From: Caldivirga sp.
Lineage (GTDB): Archaea > Thermoproteota > Thermoprotei > Thermoproteales > Thermocladiaceae
Direction of reading: 5' to 3'
DNA: 5,023 bases
Assembly: GCA_028275645.1 (NCBI GenBank)
Contig: JAPWUH010000086.1
Coordinates: 1-5,023 of the forward strand
The notes beneath the pieces are model-generated. The model did not search any database. It saw nothing but the letters and a program-made list of their open reading frames with translations, and was not told where the DNA came from. Position 1 is the stretch's first letter. Every line of letters starts with the position of its first letter. The position numbers were made by a program, and so were the translations under genes. This document shows positions 1 to 5,023 of the stretch, in pieces.

Positions 1-128
1 TTAATAGTGTGCTTGGGCACAGGGCTTCACTAATGATGATTAGTGATGGATCTGCTTTAATTAACGTGAGGAGGATTGACGTTAAGGTGCTTGATGAGAA
101 TGGGGTTAAGTATAGTGTTGAAGGTTAA
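1..128 (+). CDS. 3' end of an unidentified protein-coding gene (partial)
   Basis: Frame 3 of the plus strand is open from the left edge to a TAA at 126-128, giving 41 residues: it begins with NSVLGHRASLMMISD and ends with DENGVKYSVEG. The other two plus frames have early stops. Codon use (AGG for Arg, GTT, AAG, ATT) matches the other genes in the window, which supports real coding. The tail alternates short hydrophobic stretches with charged residues, as expected for beta strands at a domain end, and shows no membrane segment. The product cannot be identified from this fragment; a metallophosphoesterase-like C-terminus crossed my mind but I cannot support it. The gene converges on pcc1 and the two coding regions overlap by 23 bp. 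No T-rich terminator follows the stop. Confidence 0.5.
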   Translation, partial: NSVLGHRASLMMISDGSALINVRRIDVKVLDENGVKYSVEG

Positions 129-351
129 GGAGTAGGTAAACATGCTTAAGAACGCTGTTTATTAGGCTCCTGGCGCTACTCACATCACTGGCTTTTACGA
201 TTAAGGTTAGGTAGCCGTCCTCTGTTTTAACCGTGACTGAACCCCTCCTGAACCTGAACTCAGGCTCCATAGCCTTGAAAACCCTATACACCACATCTAA
301 GTTGGCAGGGGGCTTGAACCTAATGGTGGCTTCAACCTGCCCACTACTCAT
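106..351 (-). CDS. pcc1: KEOPS complex subunit Pcc1
   Basis: Small protein of 81 residues from the ATG at 351, within the usual 80-90 residue range of archaeal Pcc1. In the family, Pcc1 forms a dimer that binds Kae1 and organises the KEOPS complex (Kae1, Bud32, Cgi121, Pcc1), which makes N6-threonylcarbamoyladenosine (t6A) at position 37 of ANN-decoding tRNAs in the cytoplasm. Visible hallmarks are an N-terminal beta strand (VEATIRF), a helix leading to the Pro-Glu pair (P30 E31) in AMEPEFRFRR, a beta hairpin (SVTVKTEDGYLTLIVKA), and the closing helix with the pattern D56..S..R61...N65..L68. A TTG at 375 would add eight residues. I prefer ATG 351 because GAGG (364-361) and GGTG (358-355) precede it and the protein then starts where the family does. 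It overlaps the end of the upstream coiled-coil gene by 8 bp (ATGAGTAG), so translational coupling is likely. The last residues (LNLQHYT) are read from DNA shared with the convergent gene. The family call rests on motif recognition. Confidence 0.8.
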   Translation of the reverse strand: MSSGQVEATIRFKPPANLDVVYRVFKAMEPEFRFRRGSVTVKTEDGYLTLIVKASDVSSARSLINSVLKHVYLLLNLQHYT

Positions 352-1339
352 GTGCACCGTCCTCAGAGTCCTCAAGCCCCATCAACTCGTCTAGGCTAAC
401 CCTCTCGCCCCTCTCAAGCCTCTGGAGGGCCTCCATGGCCTTTCTCCTCAACTCACTCTTAACAGCCTCCTCACTCCTCCTGCGCTCTGCAGCTAGGGCT
501 GACTTCCTGGCTGCAATGAGCAGTAGCCTATTCTTATTTATCTCATCAATCACCTGTCTCTTGGACTCCTTAAGCTCCTTAATCCTAGCATAGATGGCTA
601 GAACCTGCCTCTTCAATTCATCCCTCTCAGCCTTCAATTCATCCCTCCTCTTCTTCAACTCCCCTATGGCATTCCTAACCTCATTAATCTTACCCTTCAA
701 CGCCGCTAACTCGTCCTTTATGGGCTTGTAACTACCCTCGTAGGTTGCCTTAAGGTCGTTGACCAACTCCGCCCGCTTCTTAACCAATTCCTCAAGCTCC
801 CTGGCGGTGTCCGCTATGTGCCTCCTTAACTCATCCAGCGTCTCAGCCCTCTCAAGGTTCTTACCAAGCTCAACAATGGTCTTGTAGAACTCCATCTCCC
901 TCCTTAAATCCGAGGGTGACGTGTCGTGCTCAAACTCGAGCTTCTCTATGAGCACCTTTAACTTATCCTTATCCTGAACCTTACCCCCAGTTGCCTCAAG
1001 TTCCCTTAAAAGTTCCCTAAGGTTCTTCAACCTATCCCTTAACTGCGTAATCCTCTTCGTGACCTCGTCCTTCTCGGCCTTACTCCTCTTAAGGTGATCA
1101 ATGATACTATTCCTCTTCTCAACAAGCTCCCTAACCCTACCCTTCAACTCATTCAACTCACCCCTCTTACCATTCAACTGGTTTATAATTACAGATAATT
1201 GACTCCTCTTCTCATTCAACCTCTTCTTAAGCTCATTAAGCTCATTGTATGCGTTGTTTATCTCAGTGTTTATCTCGTTTAATTTTGCGTTCAGTTCTGC
1301 CAACTTCTTCTCAAGCTCCTCAACGTTAAGCAATGACAC
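344..1339 (-). CDS. Archaeal coiled-coil protein of unknown function (COG1340-like)
   Basis: 331 residues, highly charged and almost wholly alpha-helical. Heptad-like Leu/Ile spacing runs through residues 5-115 and again 160-265. A non-helical break at about 116-146 contains TGG, DTSPSD and the segment KLEFEHDTSPSDLRREMEF; this resembles the central conserved patch of COG1340 proteins, so the two arms may fold back as an antiparallel hairpin. The C-terminus is a Lys/Arg/Ala-rich helix (265-310) followed by ALQRLERGERVSLDELMGL, matching the usual 'short helix, GE, xLDEL' ending of that family, then an acidic tail. There is no signal peptide, membrane segment or ATPase motif, so it is not a complete SMC or Rad50 protein. 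No function is established. The start is GTG at 1339, preceded by GGTG (1346-1343) and placed about 24 bp after a TATA box, which suggests a leaderless message. TTG at 1333 is an alternative. It is the first gene of a likely operon with pcc1, the stop TAG overlapping the pcc1 start. Prefoldin was considered but the protein is far too long. Confidence 0.75.
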   Translation of the reverse strand: MSLLNVEELEKKLAELNAKLNEINTEINNAYNELNELKKRLNEKRSQLSVIINQLNGKRGELNELKGRVRELVEKRNSIIDHLKRSKAEKDEVTKRITQLRDRLKNLRELLRELEATGGKVQDKDKLKVLIEKLEFEHDTSPSDLRREMEFYKTIVELGKNLERAETLDELRRHIADTARELEELVKKRAELVNDLKATYEGSYKPIKDELAALKGKINEVRNAIGELKKRRDELKAERDELKRQVLAIYARIKELKESKRQVIDEINKNRLLLIAARKSALAAERRRSEEAVKSELRRKAMEALQRLERGERVSLDELMGLEDSEDGAHE

Positions 1340-1357
1340 AAGCCACCTTCACAGGGT

Positions 1358-1374
1358 GAATATATAAGCTTTAT
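1358..1374 (-). promoter_or_regulatory. Archaeal promoter (BRE/TATA) for the coiled-coil/pcc1 operon
   Basis: On the minus strand the sequence ATAAAGCTTATATATTC holds a purine-rich BRE-like AAAG followed by a TTATATAT TATA box. The box centre, near 1363, lies about 24-25 bp before the GTG at 1339, which is the normal archaeal distance from TATA to transcription start. Transcription is therefore predicted to begin at or within a few bases of the start codon. An 11-bp palindrome (1377-1387) lies immediately upstream. Assignment is by sequence resemblance only. Confidence 0.55.
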
Positions 1375-1376
1375 CC

Positions 1377-1387
1377 AGATTAAATCT
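1377..1387. repeat. 11-bp perfect palindrome upstream of the TATA box
   Basis: AGATT-A-AATCT is a perfect inverted repeat with a one-base centre, positioned directly upstream of the BRE/TATA of the coiled-coil operon. This is a place where archaeal activators can bind. The sequence is AT-rich, so a chance occurrence is quite possible. No binding protein can be named. Confidence 0.3.
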
Positions 1388-2002
1388 AAAGTGATACGTT
1401 TAAGAAACAATCCATTGAGGCGACTACATTGCATCACTGCTAGTCTTCGGCTAATTACTTGCCTTAGTTAACCTGGTGAAGTCATCTTCACTCATCCTCC
1501 AGTCAGCTGAACCGGCATTCTCCTCAACCTGCTTAGAGTTCTTAGCCCCAGGTATTGGAACAACGTTACTATGCATTATTAACCAGTTTAACGCCACCTG
1601 CACCGGTGTCTTATTGTACTTAGCTACCTCCTTTATGACAGGTACTAGTTTACTGTTTATCTCCTTAATATTATCATCCATGAATAGGGGGTCGCTAGCC
1701 CTTAAATCGGCCTTAGGCCTATTGTCTGGGCCATATTTACCGGTAACCACCCCCTTGGCCAGTGGACTCCAGGCTATTAGGGTTAACCCCTCCCTCTGAA
1801 CGTAGGGAAGTATTTCCTTCTCGGCCTCCCTCTCAACAATGTTATACCTGTTCTGGACGCTAACTATATCAGCCTTGGATAGGCACTTCCTTGCATAATC
1901 CAGCAGTGGTGGTAGGTAGTTACTGACGCCGATGTACCTCACTACACTGTCATTAACTAACTTTTCCATGGCCTTCATGGTTCCGCAAACTGGCATGTTT
2001 AA

Positions 2003-2005
2003 CTA
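2003..2005 (-). other. In-frame TAG stop interrupting the aldo/keto reductase
   Basis: The codons on both sides (CCA GCC GTA TAG TTA AAC ATG CCA) stay in one frame, and the reductase similarity continues without a gap in length. The stop replaces position 117, a few residues after the catalytic His. A single G-to-A change from TGG (Trp) would create it, which is a guess. TAG is also the normal stop of this gene and of the coiled-coil gene, so routine readthrough is unlikely. Confidence 0.8.
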
Positions 2006-2296
2006 TACGGCTGGCCAATGTAGTTGAAGCAGGTCGATGGCGTCAACCCCAAGCCTCTCCCTACTCCTATGAGCCGCCTTAATAACATCATCGTACCTGT
2101 GCCGATCGCTAGGCACCTTGGCGGCCACTATGACTTGATCCTTAACGCTGAGCTCCTTAACGGCCCTACCCACGAACTCCTCACTCCCGCCTCTACCGTA
2201 CACGGCCGCGGTGTCTATGAGGTTTATCCCAACCTCAACCGCCTTGGCCGTCTGATATTCGTAAGGACCCCAGGCGTCTTCGCCAAATTGCCATGC

Positions 2297-2300
2297 GCCC
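2297..2300 (-). other. One-base insertion (frameshift) in the aldo/keto reductase N-terminus
   Basis: The minus strand reads GGT TTG GGG C GCA TGG CAA. Upstream of the extra base the frame gives ...SIIGLG; downstream it gives AWQFGED. Removing one base (the C at 2297, or one G of the run) restores the family motif GLGAWQFG. Unrepaired, the first frame continues GRMAIWRRRLG and soon reaches a TGA. Confidence 0.8.
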
Positions 2301-2375
2301 CAAACCAATGATCGATAACTTTAACCCGGTTTTACCTAAACTAACGTATTCCATACCTGAGGTTAGTTGATGCTA

Positions 2376-2390
2376 GATTTAAAAGCCGCT
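2376..2390 (-). promoter_or_regulatory. Archaeal TATA-like promoter for the aldo/keto reductase
   Basis: On the minus strand, AGCGGCTTTTAAATC contains a TATA-like TTTTAAAT (2384-2377). Its centre lies 26 bp before the ATG at 2354, so the message would start at the A of the start codon. The box sits in the short gap after the polB stop at 2397. The T-run may also contribute to ending polB transcription. Confidence 0.5.
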
Positions 2391-2396
2391 TTCCTG

Positions 2397-5018
2397 TTAC
2401 ATGAGCCTTGAGCCCACTATGTTTTCAAAGGACATGCCCAATGCATCCAATATCTGCTCTAGTGATGTCCTTAGGTACTCAACGTACTTGTCGACATCTA
2501 TCTCGTCGATCCTGGCAAGTTGAACAGGCTTAACACCCTCCTTCGTGCTGGTCTTAACGAAGAATATTATGTCCCCTGGCCCAACCTTGACGCCGTATTT
2601 GCTAAGTAGCTCAGCTGCCTTAACGTGCTGTGGAGTGTTCTTGGTGTAGTCGCTTATGGGCTTATTCACAGCCATCTTTATGGCTAACTTATCCAGTGGA
2701 ACATCCTTATTCCTAATCATTAAGTAATACTCCTTAACGCGATCCTTAATCGCCTCAGTAACCTTCTCGACGTCACCTATGCCACCTATGGTGCTGAACA
2801 GGTGGATAACATCCTTAACCGCCTCCTTGGCTATGTCAGGCGTGTTCCTCTTCTTGCCGACAAGCCCCTTCATGTCCACTGAACCATCCTGCAGTATACC
2901 GGCGTAGTTCTTCTTCCTACCGCTTAGTGCAAGTATCCTATAGACCTTATCTAACTCAATGTCAATGCCCAGCTCCTCCTTAACCCAATTCATCAACTCC
3001 TCCAGCTTACCCATATCTGGGTTGTATAGGAAGAGGCTATCCGTGTCGCCGTAGATTGGGGTTAAGCCTAGGTCAAGAGCCTTCGCTATGGTCTTGGCTA
3101 TGGCTAACCTACCCAACGCCGTAACCAATTCGGCTAATGGTGGGCAGTAGAGTGGGAAAATTTCGGCACCGAATACGCCATATGATGCATTTATGAAGAC
3201 CTTTAGCGCCGCTTGAACTACGTTGTAGTAGTCCTTCTGTTGTGGATCCTTCTCACTCTTAGCCAACCTCTTATAGACGTAAACCCTCATGTCCCTCAGC
3301 AGGCCAACCAACAGTGACGTTAACCCCCTGGTGTTTGTGCAAACCCAGTGCGGTAGGTTGGGGACTGGCCTGTTCCTTGGGTCGCTTGCCTGTTTCTCAT
3401 CAGGGCACCTAACGGTTTCATAGGATAGGTTCCACCTCTTTATTATCGATGGGTATAGGCTTGCGAAGTCCAGCACGTAGACGTTTGGGTATATGCCGGC
3501 CACGGGCTCTATGACTATGGCACCCGCGTACTTCTTGTTCTTTATCAGGGCCTTAGTGGCGACGCCACCCTTAGCGTTTATCACATCCTCCTTGTTTGGT
3601 ATTAACCAACCCCTCCTCCTATGCTCGAAGTAAACCATGTTCCTAATCCAAGCCGATACCTGGTACCTTGAAACATCGTTCAGCGGTGTCTTTGATATCC
3701 TGGCCAGGAGTACAATCAACTTCATGGTTAACTCATTGTTGAAGGTTGTGAGGTACAGTGTGAGTAGGGCATCCCTGAAGTTGTAGTTAGCCAGTTCAAC
3801 GTAGCTTAATTCACCTATGGGCTTCTCCCTCTCAACCTTGGATATTCCCAGCAGGGCACTGGCTATTGCGTCAAGGGTCTTCTCGCCACCTGAGTACTTA
3901 CCACCGAAGGCGTAGACCTCAACAGCCCTAATGCTGAAGAACTTGTATAGGTCAATGTGAACCCCAAGCACGTACCTAGCCTCCCCATCCCTAGTCAGGA
4001 CTATGGGCAACTCCTCCTTCCTGAAGCCTAACTTAAGGGCCCTATTGTATATGTAGGTTAAGTCGAATGAGTCACCGTTGAAGGTCACCAGGATTGGGTA
4101 GGCCATTATCTCCTTAAAGAACTCCCTGAGTAGATCCCTCTCACTGTCGAAGAACATCAACTCAACGTCATTGCTCAGCAGCATCCCAACCTCATCAGGG
4201 TTCATCTCCATTCCAGGCCTTCTGAGTAGTAGAACCCTCTTTAGTCCATCACTCCCAGCTAGGCCGATGGCTATTATCTCATACATGGCCTCCTTGGGGT
4301 TGGGTATCTTATTCTCCTGGGGGGTATAGACCTCGATATCCACGGCAACCCTCTTCAATGGGGGTACTGGGGCTTGGAATAGGGGTAGCCACTCCCTAAA
4401 TGCACCCAGGTACTCGTCATCACCGGCGTACAGCTCCTCACCAAGCTTCCTAATGTCACCAGGTACCTCAACCTCAACCCTCACTAACTTGCCGTTCTCA
4501 ACCCTGTAGAACATGCCTGGGATGAGCCCATTATCGTAAATGTAAGACAAGTGGTACTTTATCCTAGCCTCCCAGCTCCTAGGGAGCAGGTCCCTAATAG
4601 ACTCCCTACCACCGCCTATCGATAATGGATCCTTGGCGTAAATTATGGTATAGGTCTTCTGCCTCATCTCCAGTGGATCGAACTTGCGTACAACATCCAT
4701 GTGGTCGAAGCCCTTAACCCTGAAGACAGCCTTATACTTACTCGCCACCTCCTCAGGTGGTATGTCTGTTATCAGATATGGCTTATGCCCAGTGTTATCG
4801 TACCAGTAATATATCCTATCGTTAATGAAGTCGTACAACTTCAGCAATGCCTTACCCGCCTTACCGTCATAAGTAACGTCAATTAGTATGCTGGGTGGTG
4901 TATTAGTTGGCGTCTCAGCTGTAATTGCACTCTCCTGTATATACTCCTCACTGGACTCCTCAACCTCCTCTTCCTCCTGCTCCTCAAACTGCTCAAGCTC
5001 ATCCTTATCCTTAGGCAC
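2397..5018 (-). CDS. polB: Family B DNA-directed DNA polymerase, PolB1 (Dpo1) type
   Basis: 873 residues from GTG 5018, close to the 882 of Sulfolobus PolB1, which it resembles throughout. It extends primers at the chromosomal replication fork and proofreads with its 3'-5' exonuclease. Order of parts: a Glu-rich N-terminal extension (1-30); the N-terminal domain with YDNTGHKPY (73-81); an exonuclease with Exo I D227-I-E229, Exo II N314...D319 and Exo III Y412...D416; then palm, fingers and thumb. Polymerase motif A is DFASLYPSI (517-525), motif B KVFINASYG (606-614) and motif C YGDTDS (656-661) with catalytic D517, D658 and D660. KKNY (702-705) and KKRN (722-725) are DNA-contacting motifs. 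No intein interrupts motifs A, B or C. A Cys pair (C538, C560) flanks a palm insertion also present in Sulfolobus PolB1. The protein ends at GSRLM and lacks the extra Sulfolobus tail. The frame stays open to the window edge (a GAC codon precedes the GTG), so the true start may lie outside. PolB1-binding subunits are not in the window. Confidence 0.95.
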   Translation of the reverse strand: MPKDKDELEQFEEQEEEEVEESSEEYIQESAITAETPTNTPPSILIDVTYDGKAGKALLKLYDFINDRIYYWYDNTGHKPYLITDIPPEEVASKYKAVFRVKGFDHMDVVRKFDPLEMRQKTYTIIYAKDPLSIGGGRESIRDLLPRSWEARIKYHLSYIYDNGLIPGMFYRVENGKLVRVEVEVPGDIRKLGEELYAGDDEYLGAFREWLPLFQAPVPPLKRVAVDIEVYTPQENKIPNPKEAMYEIIAIGLAGSDGLKRVLLLRRPGMEMNPDEVGMLLSNDVELMFFDSERDLLREFFKEIMAYPILVTFNGDSFDLTYIYNRALKLGFRKEELPIVLTRDGEARYVLGVHIDLYKFFSIRAVEVYAFGGKYSGGEKTLDAIASALLGISKVEREKPIGELSYVELANYNFRDALLTLYLTTFNNELTMKLIVLLARISKTPLNDVSRYQVSAWIRNMVYFEHRRRGWLIPNKEDVINAKGGVATKALIKNKKYAGAIVIEPVAGIYPNVYVLDFASLYPSIIKRWNLSYETVRCPDEKQASDPRNRPVPNLPHWVCTNTRGLTSLLVGLLRDMRVYVYKRLAKSEKDPQQKDYYNVVQAALKVFINASYGVFGAEIFPLYCPPLAELVTALGRLAIAKTIAKALDLGLTPIYGDTDSLFLYNPDMGKLEELMNWVKEELGIDIELDKVYRILALSGRKKNYAGILQDGSVDMKGLVGKKRNTPDIAKEAVKDVIHLFSTIGGIGDVEKVTEAIKDRVKEYYLMIRNKDVPLDKLAIKMAVNKPISDYTKNTPQHVKAAELLSKYGVKVGPGDIIFFVKTSTKEGVKPVQLARIDEIDVDKYVEYLRTSLEQILDALGMSFENIVGSRLM

Positions 5019-5023
5019 GTCCA

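Larger units (their letters stand above)
1340..1450. other. Intergenic region between the reductase pseudogene and the coiled-coil gene
   Basis: These 111 bp hold the TATA box described at 1358-1374 and the palindrome at 1377-1387. Just after the reductase stop, the minus strand carries a weak T-rich run (TTGTTTCTT, 1411-1403) that might end reductase transcripts. No ORF, tRNA or clear structured RNA is visible. Confidence 0.4.
1451..2354 (-). pseudogene. Aldo/keto reductase, disrupted by a frameshift and an in-frame stop
   Basis: Read through its lesions, this gene gives a 300-position aldo/keto reductase, close to the usual 300-330. These cytoplasmic (beta/alpha)8-barrel enzymes reduce aldehydes or ketones with NAD(P)H. 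The start is ATG 2354, giving MEYVSLGKTGLKLSIIGLG. An extra base at about 2297-2300 shifts the frame, and the protein resumes as AWQFGEDAWGPY. It then runs to a TAG at 2005-2003, after QLHWPAV, and continues in the same frame with LNMPVCGTMKAMEKLV. All four catalytic residues of the family remain: D47 (NLIDTA), Y52 (VYGRG), K79 (VAAKVPS) and H112 (QLHW). Also present are YIGVSN (140-145), QNRYN (167-171), WSPLAKG (195-201) and the cofactor-binding PIPGAKNSKQVEENAG (266-281). Two open fragments remain, 2308-2003 (TTG start) and 1996-1451, but neither is a whole barrel. A TATA box 26 bp upstream suggests it was a normally transcribed leaderless gene. The substrate is unknown. Sequencing error at both sites cannot be excluded. 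Confidence 0.85.

Noticed and set aside
20..100. C/D box small RNA suggested by ATGATGA (33-39) and TGATGA (92-97)
   Set aside because: No CTGA D box follows within the expected distance, and the sequence is explained by the open plus-strand coding frame.
344..1339. Prefoldin subunit or SMC/Rad50 fragment
   Set aside because: The protein is much longer than prefoldin, has no Walker A, Walker B or signature motif, and its C-terminal pattern fits COG1340-type proteins better.
1400..1450. C/D box RNA on the minus strand (GTGATGC after the reductase stop)
   Set aside because: The C box is imperfect and there is no D box downstream.
1476..1799. Plus-strand open frame of 107 codons
   Set aside because: It lies antisense to the reductase C-terminal half, which has clear family motifs on the minus strand. 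The plus-strand translation looks like no known protein.
2003..2005. TAG as a pyrrolysine or programmed readthrough codon
   Set aside because: Aldo/keto reductases have no known pyrrolysine at this site, TAG serves as an ordinary stop for two genes here, no stem-loop was recognised after it, and a separate frameshift already breaks the gene.
2024..2311. Plus-strand open frame of 95 codons
   Set aside because: It is antisense to the reductase N-terminal half, is rich in Pro and Leu from reversed codons, and has no recognisable motif.
4701..4886. Plus-strand open frame of 61 codons inside polB
   Set aside because: It is antisense to the well-conserved PolB1 N-terminal domain, with no promoter or family resemblance.
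4929..4999. CTC/CCT-rich simple repeat on the plus strand
   Set aside because: This is simply the reverse complement of the GAG/GAA codons of the acidic PolB1 N-terminus, not an independent repeat.
2390..5018. Intein or split polymerase
   Set aside because: Motifs A, B and C are continuous and normally spaced, and the total length matches intein-free PolB1.

Overview
The window looks like a piece of a thermophilic crenarchaeal (Thermoproteota) chromosome, most likely a Thermoproteales relative of Caldivirga or Vulcanisaeta. The evidence is the crenarchaeal-type PolB1 replicative DNA polymerase, an archaeal KEOPS subunit Pcc1, a COG1340-type archaeal coiled-coil protein, frequent AGG/TTA/GTT/AAG codons, archaeal TATA boxes, and GTG starts. 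The genus is inferred from memory of these proteins, not from a database search.

Layout: positions 1-128 carry the last 41 codons of an unidentified plus-strand gene. Everything else is on the minus strand. Read in the direction of transcription (right to left), it contains: (i) PolB1 (5018-2397), whose 5' end may lie just outside the window; (ii) a broken aldo/keto reductase gene (2354-1451), disrupted by a one-base frameshift near its N-terminus and an in-frame TAG in the middle; (iii) a 331-residue coiled-coil protein (1339-344); and (iv) pcc1 (351-106), which overlaps the coiled-coil gene by 8 bp and overlaps the plus-strand gene tail-to-tail by 23 bp.

TATA-like boxes lie about 24-26 bp upstream of both the reductase start and the coiled-coil start. 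This predicts leaderless transcripts for both: a reductase unit and a coiled-coil/pcc1 operon. PolB1 retains all its exonuclease and polymerase motifs and should be a proofreading replicase. Pcc1 should serve tRNA t6A modification through the KEOPS complex. The coiled-coil protein has no established function.

I see no CRISPR array, insertion sequence, tRNA or rRNA, and no clearly new multi-gene system. The most notable items are the freshly decayed reductase with its catalytic residues still recognisable, the coiled-coil/Pcc1 pairing, and the unusual termini of PolB1.
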